54,297 nucleotides of DNA, from contig UQIS01000011.1 in assembly GCA_900541245.1 (NCBI GenBank), positions 1 through 54,297 on the forward strand. Reading direction: 5' to 3'. Positions 42,654-51,024 of the stretch are shown piece by piece. The notes below the pieces were generated by a model, which saw only the letters and a program-made list of their open reading frames with translations, made no database searches and was not told the origin of the DNA. The first letter of the stretch is position 1. Each line of letters opens with the position of its first letter. The stretch comes from an uncultured Collinsella sp. Lineage in GTDB: Bacteria; Actinomycetota; Coriobacteriia; Coriobacteriales; Coriobacteriaceae. Position numbers and translations under genes: made by a program.

Positions 42654-43319
42654 ATGGACGGGATGCAAGATATCGTAAAGAAGTTTCCGTTTTGGGAGCA
42701 TTTGTCTGACGACGAACGCGCTCTTGTTTTAGGGCAATCCGCCTTGCGCACCTTTGATGCCGGACAGCTTATTGGCGGCAGCGACAGCTCTTGCACGGGC
42801 GTCTTCCTCATTGTCCACGGCGATATCCGCGTCAGCCTTCTTTCCGAGGAGGGCAAGGAGGTTACGCTGTTTCGGCTCGGTGAGGGAGAATGCTGCGTCA
42901 CCACCGCGTCGTGCGTTATTCGGCAAATCTCATTCGACACGCTCGTAACTGCGACACGAGAATCCACGCTCCTCGTTGTTCCTATTGGTGTTTGCGAGCA
43001 TCTTGCCAACGTTAATATCCACGTCAAGGTTTTCATGCTCGAAGTAGAGGCGCAGCGCTACTCCCAGGTGGTTCGCGTGCTGCAGCAGATGCTCTTCAGG
43101 CGCCTTGACCAGCGCGTTGCCGACTATCTGGTTGAGCGATGCCGGGCAGCGGAGTCGATGGAGCTCCGGATCACTCAAGACGAATTGGCGCGTGATATCA
43201 ATTCTGCTCGCGAGGCGGTGACACGCGTGTTGCGTCGTCTTGCCGATGAGGGCCTTATCGAGGTGAAGCGCGGGCGCATCCTTGTTCTGGATGTCGACGG
43301 TTTGGCGCGCCTGCCGTAG
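42654..43319 (+). CDS. Crp/Fnr-family transcriptional regulator
   Basis: A 221-residue protein: cyclic-nucleotide-binding fold (about 15-125) and C-terminal HTH with ITQDELARDINSAREAVTRV and LRRLADEGLIEV. There is no N-terminal Fnr cysteine cluster; two adjacent cysteines (GECCVTTASC) in the beta-roll may sense redox state. AAAGGAG before the ATG. It precedes rhodanese and CoA-disulfide reductase genes, and two palindromes in the 149-nt gap between are likely its sites. Confidence 0.9.
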   Translation: MDGMQDIVKKFPFWEHLSDDERALVLGQSALRTFDAGQLIGGSDSSCTGVFLIVHGDIRVSLLSEEGKEVTLFRLGEGECCVTTASCVIRQISFDTLVTATRESTLLVVPIGVCEHLANVNIHVKVFMLEVEAQRYSQVVRVLQQMLFRRLDQRVADYLVERCRAAESMELRITQDELARDINSAREAVTRVLRRLADEGLIEVKRGRILVLDVDGLARLP

Positions 43320-43387
43320 CGATGACTTTGCTGTGGTGCCTATCCGCCCGCTGCTCGCTGCTTGCTCTCAAGAAAAACACCCGTATG

Positions 43388-43427
43388 GTGACTTGGTCAC
43401 GGAACCGGCCTATGTCTTCCGGACATA
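43388..43427 (+). promoter_or_regulatory. Two palindromes, candidate Crp/Fnr operators
   Basis: GTGAC-TTG-GTCAC (43388-43400) and TATGTC-N5-GACATA (43411-43427) are perfect dyads separated by 10 nt. They stand between the Crp/Fnr-type regulator and the rhodanese gene, 41 nt before the latter's ATG. The spacing fits a regulator controlling this promoter. They differ from the classical TGTGA-N6-TCACA site, as expected for an uncharacterised member. Confidence 0.55.
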
Positions 43428-43468
43428 CTGGCATCAAGCGATAGGACAAGCGAGCAAAGGAGCTCATC

Positions 43469-43789
43469 ATGGGATTGTTTGATTTATTTGCTGGGGTGGA
43501 TATCAACAAAGGTGTTGAGGAGTGCCAGGCGACCGAAGGCGCGGTATTGATTGATGTACGCGGCGCCGATGAGTATCGGCAGGGGCATATCCCCGGGGCC
43601 GTCAACATTCCCCTCGATAGCATCGACCGCGTGCTTGCCGAATATCCAAAGAAGGACGCCCCGCTGTTTGTACATTGCTTGAGTGGTGCTCGTAGCGGTC
43701 GTGCCACGAGTTTTCTCCAGCGTGCAGGCTACAGCAACGTGAAGAACATTGGCGGAATCAATAGCTACGGTGGAAAGGTGGTGCGTTAA
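43469..43789 (+). CDS. Rhodanese-domain sulfurtransferase
   Basis: A 106-residue single-domain rhodanese. The active cysteine sits in VHCLSGARSGRA; LIDVRGADEYRQGHIPGAVN is the family motif. It moves sulfane sulfur between thiols in the cytoplasm. AAAGGAG precedes the ATG. The stop is 2 nt from the CoA-disulfide reductase start, so the two work together. Confidence 0.93.
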   Translation: MGLFDLFAGVDINKGVEECQATEGAVLIDVRGADEYRQGHIPGAVNIPLDSIDRVLAEYPKKDAPLFVHCLSGARSGRATSFLQRAGYSNVKNIGGINSYGGKVVR

Positions 43790-43791
43790 CC

Positions 43792-45483
43792 ATGAAGGTG
43801 GTTATCGTGGGAGGCGTTGCCGGCGGCGCATCGGCCGCGGCGCGCTTGCGCAGGCTTGACGAGCAGGCGGAGATTGTTGTTTTCGAGCGCACGGGCTATG
43901 TGTCCTATGCCAATTGCGGATTGCCATACTTTATTGGCGGCGTGATTGAGGAGGAGTCTGCGCTCACGCTGCAATCGCCCGAGGGATTTTGGAATCGATT
44001 CCGCATTGCCGTGAAGACGAGTCATGAGGTGATCGCCATTCACCCCGATGTGCATGCGGTTGACGTCCGCAACCTGCTCACCGGCGAAGAATTTGTCGAG
44101 ACATATGACAAGCTGATTCTTTCGCCTGGCGCGCACCCGATTCGCCCTGAGCTTCCGGGGATCGATTCGGATAAGATCTTCAGCTTGCGAACGGTCGAGG
44201 ACACGCTGCATATCCATGACTACGTACAAGAGCATAGGCCGAAGAGCGCTGTGGTGATCGGCGGCGGTTTTATCGGCATCGAGACTGCCGAGAACCTGCG
44301 CGACCTGGGCCTTACGGTGACGCTTCTGCAGCGCCCTCGTCAACTAATGAACAACATGGATTACGATATGGCAACGCTGCTTCACACGGAAGTGCGCGAG
44401 CATGGCATTGACCTGCGACTTCGTGCCGACGTGACGGGTTTTGAAGAGGTCGATGGCCGTGTGGTCACTCATGTGGCGGGCGAAGATTCTATCGTGGCCG
44501 ATATGGTGCTGCTCGCTATCGGCGTTGTCCCCGAGAGCCATTTGGCAAAGGAAGCTGGCATCGAGCTGGGCATCAAGGGCTCCATTGTGGTGAACGATCG
44601 CATGGAGACATCTGCTCTCGACGTATATGCCGTGGGCGATGCCGTGCAGGTCAAGCATCAGGTGACGGGCGAGGACGCAGTGATTTCCCTTGCGGGCCCC
44701 GCCAATAAACAGGGGCGTATCGTCGCCGATGTGATCTGTGGCCTAGACAGTCACTATCAGGGCTCGTTGGGCTCTTCGGTGATCAAGGTGTTCGACTTGA
44801 CAGCTGCGAGCACGGGAATTTCTGTGAAAGCAGCGCGTGCGGCAGGTATTGATTGCGAGAGCGTTGTGCTGTCGCCCGGATCGCATGCGGGCTATTATCC
44901 CGGAGCGACGCCCATGACCATGAAAGTCGTGTTTGAGAGGGAAACCTTGCGTCTGCTGGGTGCGCAGATTGTGGGCGTCGATGGCGTCGATAAACGCATC
45001 GACGTGCTGGCGACGGCAATCCAGGCCGGTATTCGGGCCGATAAGCTCAAGGATTTGGATTTGGCTTATGCGCCGCCATATTCTTCGGCAAAAGACCCGG
45101 TAAACATGGCTGGTTTTATGATCGAGAACGTTGACTCGGGCATCCTCAAGCAGTGGCATTGGGAACAGGAGCCTGATCTGCCGCGCGACGGAAGCGTGCA
45201 GCTGCTCGATGTTCGCACGGTTGGCGAGTATGGTCGCGGTCATATCGACGGCTTTATGAACATCCCTATTGATGACTTGCGCGCTCGCTTGGGGGAGCTT
45301 GACGTGGCAAAGCCTGTTTATGTTATTTGCCAAAGTGGTCTTCGCAGCTACATCGCTTGTCGCATTCTCGCTCAGCACGGTTTTGACTGCTATAACTTCT
45401 CGGGCGGTTATCGTTTCTTTGCTGCTGTGACCAAAGACCGTCGCGGTAGCGATAACGTGATGCCGTGTGGATTGGAGAAGTAG
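43792..45483 (+). CDS. CoA-disulfide reductase fused to a rhodanese domain (CoADR-RHD)
   Basis: A 563-residue FAD enzyme. VVIVGGVAGGASAAARLRR binds FAD, SYANCGLPYF holds the single redox cysteine (about residue 43), VVIGGGFIGIETAENL binds NAD(P)H, and VYAVGDAVQV is the second FAD motif. The C-terminal rhodanese (about 465-550) has its cysteine in VICQSGLRS. Such enzymes reduce CoA disulfides, persulfides or polysulfide. Its place after a stand-alone rhodanese and a Crp/Fnr regulator supports sulfane-sulfur metabolism. Confidence 0.94.
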   Translation: MKVVIVGGVAGGASAAARLRRLDEQAEIVVFERTGYVSYANCGLPYFIGGVIEEESALTLQSPEGFWNRFRIAVKTSHEVIAIHPDVHAVDVRNLLTGEEFVETYDKLILSPGAHPIRPELPGIDSDKIFSLRTVEDTLHIHDYVQEHRPKSAVVIGGGFIGIETAENLRDLGLTVTLLQRPRQLMNNMDYDMATLLHTEVREHGIDLRLRADVTGFEEVDGRVVTHVAGEDSIVADMVLLAIGVVPESHLAKEAGIELGIKGSIVVNDRMETSALDVYAVGDAVQVKHQVTGEDAVISLAGPANKQGRIVADVICGLDSHYQGSLGSSVIKVFDLTAASTGISVKAARAAGIDCESVVLSPGSHAGYYPGATPMTMKVVFERETLRLLGAQIVGVDGVDKRIDVLATAIQAGIRADKLKDLDLAYAPPYSSAKDPVNMAGFMIENVDSGILKQWHWEQEPDLPRDGSVQLLDVRTVGEYGRGHIDGFMNIPIDDLRARLGELDVAKPVYVICQSGLRSYIACRILAQHGFDCYNFSGGYRFFAAVTKDRRGSDNVMPCGLEK

Positions 45484-45855
45484 GGCCTTTTTGGGCAACT
45501 TTGAACGAGGACTGCCGTGAACGAGTGGCGGCTTGGCCGGAAATGAGCGCTTTGCCGCCACTCGTTGGGGTCTGGAGCTGACGTGAGACCGTTGCCGAAG
45601 TCCCGTTTGGAGCCGTTGCGGGACCGGTTTCGCAGCATCGTTGGTACGACCGTAGAGCCGGCTCCTACTCAGGGTCGGCACCAACGCGGGACCCGGAGCC
45701 AATGCAGCACCACAAGTGATCCAATCCTCCAGCTCACTGCCAATTCTCCTGCTAGCGTGTATGACAAAGGTGAGATGGGGTAGGAAAAACGCATTACACG
45801 CGAGTGATGGGGAAAGGCCGACGTGCCCGTCCCTGTGCGGGGAGGAAGCCCATCG
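45484..45855. other. Intergenic region with a 13-bp inverted repeat
   Basis: AACGAGTGGCGGC (about 45519-45531) pairs with GCCGCCACTCGTT (about 45554-45566), enclosing 22 nt, with no T-run. After it the DNA is repetitive in style (CCGTTGCCG, GAGCCGTTGCGGGACC) but not coding on either strand as far as I can judge. The last 80 bases should carry the ABC transporter promoter. Confidence 0.45.
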
Positions 45856-48800
45856 ATGCTGGAGCTCAAAGGTATTTGCAAAAGATACGTTACGCAGTCG
45901 TTTACGCAGGTGGCGCTCGACAGCGTAAGCCTGTCTTTTCGCGATAACGAGTTCGTGGCCATTCTGGGTCCCTCGGGCTCGGGTAAAACTACGATGCTCA
46001 ATGTTATCGGTGGACTCGACCATTTCGATTCTGGCGACTTGCTCATCGACGGCATCTCGACCAAGGACTTCCGCGATCGCGATTGGGATGCCTACCGCAA
46101 CAATCGCATCGGCTTTGTGTTCCAGAGCTATAACCTCATTCCGCATCAGACCATTTTGGAAAACGTGGAGCTGGCGCTTACGCTCACGGGTGTGGGCCAT
46201 GCCGAGCGCCGCCAGCGTGCGCGCGAGGCGTTGGAGAAAGTCGGCCTGGGCGAGCACGTTAACAAGCGCCCGAGCCAGCTATCGGGCGGGCAGATGCAGC
46301 GCGTGGCCATCGCCCGCGCCCTAATCAACGATCCCGAGATTGTGCTGGCAGACGAGCCGACCGGCGCCTTGGATTCCACAACGTCCGTGCAGGTCATGGA
46401 CTTGCTCAAGGACGTGGCGCGCGACCGTCTGGTTATTATGGTCACGCACAATCCCGAGCTGGCGTACCAATATGCCACGCGCATTGTCAACCTGGCGGAC
46501 GGCAAGATCACCGACGATTCCGATCCCTTCGATGTCGCTGACGCCACGCGCCGCGAGGCCAAGCCTACGCGCAAAACCTCGATGAGCTTTGTGACGGCGC
46601 TGGGGCTTTCTGCCCGCAACCTCATGACCAAGAAGGGCCGTACGGCCATGACGGCCCTTGCGGGGTCGATTGGCATTATTGGCATCGCGGCGATTCTTGC
46701 GCTGTCCAACGGCGTAAACGGCTACATCAAAAAGGTCGAGGAGGATACGCTCTCGAGCTACCCGCTCACCATTTCCAAGCAGGATTACGACCTGTCGTCC
46801 ATGATGGGCGGACAGGGGGCCACGGATGACGAGGCGTCCAACGGCGAGGATTCGTCCGACGACGGTACCGACGGCAAGGCTCAGGGAACCGATAAGATTC
46901 CCGTGGTCACGGCCGTAAAGGATATGTTTGCGAGCGTTAAGTCCAACGACATGACGAGCTTTAAGGCATGGCTTGACGACGGCGGCGATGGTATCGACAA
47001 AGAGGTCAACGCCATCCAGTATGGCTACGGCGTGACGCCAGTTGTCTATCGTTCGAGTAAGGGCGACGAGAAGCCCGTCCGGCTGGTGCCCAACGCTATG
47101 ACCGAGGCCATGAGCGGAGGCGCGAGTTCGGCGGCAACGGTGAGCATGGAATCCATGGGAACCTCGGTCTTTAACGAGATGATCGACGACCAGAGTCTGC
47201 TCGGCAGCCAATACGACGTCGTGGCGGGGCATTGGCCTACGTCTGCTAACGAAGCCGTGATGGTGCTTTCGAGTCGCGGCACGGTGGGCGACTACACGCT
47301 CTACAGCATCGGTGCGTTGGATATCAATGAACTCAACGATCTGGTTAACAGCGCCATGACGGCTGACGGTGGGGTCGAGACGCCCGAGACCGGCGCCGAC
47401 TTTACCTACGACGATGCGCTGTCCACGACGTTTAAGGTGTTGTCGCCGGCCGATGCCTATCGCAAAAACGAAGAGACCGGCATGTGGACCGATATGTCTG
47501 GCGACGCCGACTTTATGGCCGCCAAGGTTGCCGACGGTATTGACGTGCACATTGTGGGCGTGGTGCGACCTAACGAGACGGCCAACGCGAGTGCGTTGTC
47601 TCCGGGCATTGCCTATACGCATGCGCTGACTCGCCGGCTTATGGAGCGCGCCGCCGATTCGCAGATTGTGCAGGAGCAACTCGCCCATCCCGAGACGGAT
47701 GTCTTTACGGGCAAGTCTTTCGATGAGCTGCAAGGCGAGGCCAAACAGGGCGTGGACCTGGGCAGCATGTTCAGCGTGGATGAGGCGGCGCTGAAGAGCG
47801 CGTTCTCGTTCGATACGCCTGCGCTCTCGGGCGCTGCCGGCGGTATGGACCTTTCTGGCATCGACTTGTCCGGGCTGGACATTGACCTTTCTGGCGTTGG
47901 TAAGGACATCGACTTCAGCGACATCATGGCCAAAGCGCCAACCCCAGATTTCTCGGGTATCTTTGACGGTCTGGAACTCACACCCGAGCAAATGCAGCAG
48001 GTGGGAACACTAGCCAACCAGCTGTTTGAGAGCTTTCTGCAATCTGATCAGTTTAGGGCACTGTCGCCCGAAGATCTTAGGGACGCGTCAAAGCTCGCTG
48101 CCGCATTCTCGACGTATCTTGAGAATGATGCCGCAGCCCAGCAATACCTGGCTCAGCTCAAGGCACTCGGCGGCGATGCCCTGGCCGAGCGCCTGCAACA
48201 GGCGATGACCGACTATGTGCAAAAGCAGCTGGCTCCGTATCTGCAGCAGGCTATGGATCAGGTGATGAAGGCGATCAGCGAGCAGATAGCATCGACGGTA
48301 TCGTCCCAGCTCAAGGCGGGCGCGGCAGGGCTCATGGCAGGGCTCATGGACCAGATGGCGACACAGATGTCTTCGAGTTTTGCCAACCTGGCGAGCGCCA
48401 TGCACGTGGATGCGAGTGCCTTTGCTCGTGCCATCCATTTCAACATGGATGCCGAGGACCTGAGTTCGCTCATGATGAGCTATGCCAAGGCGTCGAAGCT
48501 CACCTACGACAACAATCTGACCACGTTGGGCTATGCGGATGAGGCGGACCCCATCTCGGTTAAGATTTTCCCGCGCGACTTTGAGGCCAAGGAGCGCGTA
48601 CTCGATCACATCGATGCGTACAACAAGCAGGTCAAAGCCGCTGGCCATGATGATCGGGCAATTTCGTACACCGACTACATGGGCATCATCATGGGTTCGG
48701 TGACCGACATCGTGAACACCATCAGCTTGGTGCTCATCGCATTCGTGAGTATCAGCCTGGTGGTGAGCTCCATCATGATCGGCATCATCACCTACATCAG

Positions 48801-49122
48801 CGTGCTGGAGCGCAAAAAGGAGATTGGCATCCTGCGTGCGATCGGCGCGTCGAAGCGCAACGTGGCCAACGTATTCAATGCCGAGACCTTTATCGAGGGC
48901 CTCATCGCCGGCGTCTTTGCCATTGTCGTCGTGGTGGCCGTGAGCTTTCCGGTTAATGCCTGGGCGCTTGCTGCCAAACAAGTGCCCAATCTGATGAGCC
49001 TGCCCGTGCAGGATGCGCTGGTGCTCATCGCGATTTCGGTGCTGCTGACGGTTGTTGCCGGCCTGCTGCCCGCCCGCAGCGCGTCCAAGAAAGACCCCGT
49101 AGAAGCCCTGCGCTCCGAATAA
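45856..49122 (+). CDS. Giant MacB-like ABC transporter (fused ATPase-permease)
   Basis: A 1088-residue fusion. The ATPase (1-230) has GPSGSGKTT (Walker A), LSGGQMQRVAIARAL (signature) and IVLADEPTGALD (Walker B). TM1 is near 275-295, and three helices at the C-terminus (about 945-1080) contain the FtsX/MacB sequence ERKKEIGILRAIGASKRNV. Between them is an unusually large extracytoplasmic region of ~650 residues, including short DLSG(I/L)D repeats near 670-690 and long amphipathic helices. The start is placed at MLELKG; the upstream frame lacks support. Probably exports peptides or works as a mechanotransmission pump; no partner gene is adjacent. Confidence 0.88.
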   Translation: MLELKGICKRYVTQSFTQVALDSVSLSFRDNEFVAILGPSGSGKTTMLNVIGGLDHFDSGDLLIDGISTKDFRDRDWDAYRNNRIGFVFQSYNLIPHQTILENVELALTLTGVGHAERRQRAREALEKVGLGEHVNKRPSQLSGGQMQRVAIARALINDPEIVLADEPTGALDSTTSVQVMDLLKDVARDRLVIMVTHNPELAYQYATRIVNLADGKITDDSDPFDVADATRREAKPTRKTSMSFVTALGLSARNLMTKKGRTAMTALAGSIGIIGIAAILALSNGVNGYIKKVEEDTLSSYPLTISKQDYDLSSMMGGQGATDDEASNGEDSSDDGTDGKAQGTDKIPVVTAVKDMFASVKSNDMTSFKAWLDDGGDGIDKEVNAIQYGYGVTPVVYRSSKGDEKPVRLVPNAMTEAMSGGASSAATVSMESMGTSVFNEMIDDQSLLGSQYDVVAGHWPTSANEAVMVLSSRGTVGDYTLYSIGALDINELNDLVNSAMTADGGVETPETGADFTYDDALSTTFKVLSPADAYRKNEETGMWTDMSGDADFMAAKVADGIDVHIVGVVRPNETANASALSPGIAYTHALTRRLMERAADSQIVQEQLAHPETDVFTGKSFDELQGEAKQGVDLGSMFSVDEAALKSAFSFDTPALSGAAGGMDLSGIDLSGLDIDLSGVGKDIDFSDIMAKAPTPDFSGIFDGLELTPEQMQQVGTLANQLFESFLQSDQFRALSPEDLRDASKLAAAFSTYLENDAAAQQYLAQLKALGGDALAERLQQAMTDYVQKQLAPYLQQAMDQVMKAISEQIASTVSSQLKAGAAGLMAGLMDQMATQMSSSFANLASAMHVDASAFARAIHFNMDAEDLSSLMMSYAKASKLTYDNNLTTLGYADEADPISVKIFPRDFEAKERVLDHIDAYNKQVKAAGHDDRAISYTDYMGIIMGSVTDIVNTISLVLIAFVSISLVVSSIMIGIITYISVLERKKEIGILRAIGASKRNVANVFNAETFIEGLIAGVFAIVVVVAVSFPVNAWALAAKQVPNLMSLPVQDALVLIAISVLLTVVAGLLPARSASKKDPVEALRSE

Positions 49123-49153
49123 TGTGGCAAAGGGACAGTCCCTTTGTTACATT
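49121..49153. repeat. Short palindrome P1
   Basis: AATGT-N2-CAAAGGGAC-A-GTCCCTTTG-N2-ACATT is a 33-bp near-perfect palindrome overlapping the ABC transporter stop codon. A related copy, P2, lies at 50971-51001. Both flank the block that carries the two long inverted-repeat elements. It may serve as a terminator, but it has no T-run. Confidence 0.6.
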
Positions 49154-49172
49154 GAGACCCTCGCGAAATCGG

Positions 49173-49348
49173 GGTCTAATACTTTTCCAAGAAGTGAACG
49201 AGTCAAAATGGACCCCCGAAGCATCGACACTTTTGAGATGCAATTTCCTGCGGTTTTGATCGTTGAATCCTGCGGTTTTGGCGTCAGAAAATGTCGATGC
49301 TTCGGGGGTCAAAATACAGCCATTCACTTCTGGGGAAAGTATTAGACC
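49173..49348. repeat. Long inverted-repeat element E1 with internal direct repeats
   Basis: A 176-bp palindromic element. The outer arms (49173-49198 / 49323-49348) match over 26 bp with three mismatches. The inner arms GACCCCCGAAGCATCGACA (49210-49228) and its complement (about 49292-49310) are a perfect 19 bp. In the centre CCTGCGGTTTTG occurs twice, at 49247 and 49269, exactly 22 bp apart. No protein is encoded. A related element in the opposite orientation lies at 50705-50884, beyond the next gene. Confidence 0.8.
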
Positions 49349-49394
49349 TCGAGATATAGACGGCGTTTGCGAGCGGAAATTAGAGCGTAAGCCT

Positions 49395-50528
49395 TTAGTT
49401 CTTCTTTGCAGAGAGCATGAGCCTAATCTCCGGACGGGTGTACTTGTCGAACTCTTCTTTGGGCTTGGTGTCAAAGGTGTAGTACGACTTGATAGATTCG
49501 TCCTCCGTCTTGATGCTGATTTCTTCATATAGGGATCCGGCTAAAAATGCCTGCTTAAATTCATCCGACAGGCTGCACGGCGTGAGGAGGCCCGGTGTGG
49601 CAACGGAAACGTCCAGCCCATTGAGCGGGGCACAGAGCGTCGCGATATCCTGCTCGGCGCGGGCGAGGTTGTCTGCAAGGCTTGCCTCGGGGTCGATCTG
49701 ACTGACGTAATCGACGTCCGTGAGCGTGCCGTCTACATCAAAAGAAAGGTAGATATAGGCTGCTTGAGCGCCGAGGTCATTATCGCGTAGATAGCCGATT
49801 ATGCGGTAGCCGTAGTCGTGATACGACTCGTATGGGTCGTCTGCTGCGACGCGTTCGCACACGGGCTCCAAGGCATCTTGCGCGATGGCGAGCTGCTCGG
49901 CGGCTGCAGCCTTTCTTACCTGAAGCGCGTTATTTCCCTGGACAAACTGCGGGATGTAGACGCCAAGCAGCACAATGGCGGGCACCACCGCGAGAGCTAT
50001 GATCTGCTTCTTGACGCTTGGAATCGTCACGCCGTATGCGTTTGCCATGGCCTCGGCATTGCTCGAGGTCTCGGCTAGCACGTCTGCCGCCGTGGCGACT
50101 GCCCCTACGGCGCCGGCGACCTCGGCGGCACCGCCCAGGTTGCGCGCGAGATCGTTATCGCTGTTCTTGAGCAGGCGGCCGGCAGCTTGCGTGGCAAGCA
50201 CGCCGGCGACCTCCGCGGAACGGTCCTTGTTGGTCTGGGCTACCGCGAGCCTGCTCTGCAGCTCCTTCCACTGTTTGCCCTGCATTCCAAAGCGCGGCGC
50301 AAGAGCGCAATAGCAAAAGATGGCGAGTTCGATTACGGTGAGTGCGATGGCGGTATATATGCCCGCGGGTTGGAATTCCTTTTGGTGGAACGCGATATCG
50401 TTGATCATTTGGAGCGGCAACATCAACAGGCATGCTACGAACGACATGACGAGTGCGGTCGCTGCGATCTTGGGGTATGTGCAGTACCGCTGTATGCGTT
50501 TCTTTTCTTGTTCGGTGAGTTGCTGCAT
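49395..50528 (-). CDS. Membrane protein of unknown function
   Basis: A 377-residue protein with two N-terminal membrane helices (about 20-43 and 55-78), an Ala-rich cytoplasmic helical stretch (about 100-180) and a third helix (about 192-212). A C-terminal soluble domain of ~165 residues contains DPYESYHDYGYRIIGYLRDN and ends in TRPEIRLMLSAKKN. No enzyme motif or family is recognised. Start at MQQLTEQEKK is preferred over a site 14 codons upstream. The gene lies alone between elements E1 and E2, a symmetric arrangement that suggests they moved or act together. Confidence 0.65.
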   Translation of the reverse strand: MQQLTEQEKKRIQRYCTYPKIAATALVMSFVACLLMLPLQMINDIAFHQKEFQPAGIYTAIALTVIELAIFCYCALAPRFGMQGKQWKELQSRLAVAQTNKDRSAEVAGVLATQAAGRLLKNSDNDLARNLGGAAEVAGAVGAVATAADVLAETSSNAEAMANAYGVTIPSVKKQIIALAVVPAIVLLGVYIPQFVQGNNALQVRKAAAAEQLAIAQDALEPVCERVAADDPYESYHDYGYRIIGYLRDNDLGAQAAYIYLSFDVDGTLTDVDYVSQIDPEASLADNLARAEQDIATLCAPLNGLDVSVATPGLLTPCSLSDEFKQAFLAGSLYEEISIKTEDESIKSYYTFDTKPKEEFDKYTRPEIRLMLSAKKN

Positions 50529-50704
50529 GGGGCCTCGACTCTCATCGTTTTTCGGGGGCGATGCGCGCATGCGTTTGAGTATAAATGAGTGCAGGACGTC
50601 TGTTGTTCATATAGCGGTCAACAGCGTGCTGTTGGTGGTCGTTTGATCGCGAACGTCGTCTTTTGGAGCATGAAGCCGCTGCCGATGCCCACAAACAGCA
50701 AATC

Positions 50705-50884
50705 GAAGGTGAATGGTTTCCCGAGAAGTGAACGACCTAATTTGGACCCCTGAAGCACCCACGTTTTTCGACGCTAAAACCGCAGGATTTGAGTGATAAA
50801 ACCGCAGGAATTGGCCTTCCAAAAGTGTCGATGCATCGAGGGTCCGATTTCACTCGTTCACTTCGCGGAAAACCATTCACCTTC
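50705..50884. repeat. Long inverted-repeat element E2 with internal direct repeats
   Basis: Related to E1. The outer arms (50705-50735 / 50854-50884) pair over about 31 bp with few mismatches. Inner GGACCC...GCA / TGC...GGGTCC arms are more diverged than in E1. The centre has AAAACCGCAGGA twice, at 50776 and 50798, again 22 bp apart but in the opposite orientation to E1. E1 and E2 share GAAGTGAACGA and the GACCCC.GAAGCA motif. The conserved plan with differing outer arms indicates a repeated functional structure rather than recent duplication. Confidence 0.8.
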
Positions 50885-50970
50885 GTTGTATGAGGCGCCG
50901 GATGGAAGGGTGATTATCGTCAAGCTGCTGCCTCTGCCTTGTGAATCATCTGGAGCACAAGGCATAATGC

Positions 50971-51001
50971 ATGTAACAAGGGGGCGGTTCCTTTGTCACA
51001 T
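50971..51001. repeat. Short palindrome P2
   Basis: ATGTAACAA...TTTGTCACAT, with a GG/CC inner stem, resembles P1 at 49121-49153 in the outer TGT-N-ACAA/TTTGT-N-ACA part. It stands just before the tRNA-dihydrouridine synthase gene. Confidence 0.5.
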
Positions 51002-51024
51002 CCGCTGATATGAGAGAAGAGTAG

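Noticed and set aside
45669..46064. 131-codon minus-strand frame before the ABC transporter
   Set aside because: Overlaps the conserved ATPase N-terminus in antisense and has no ribosome site.
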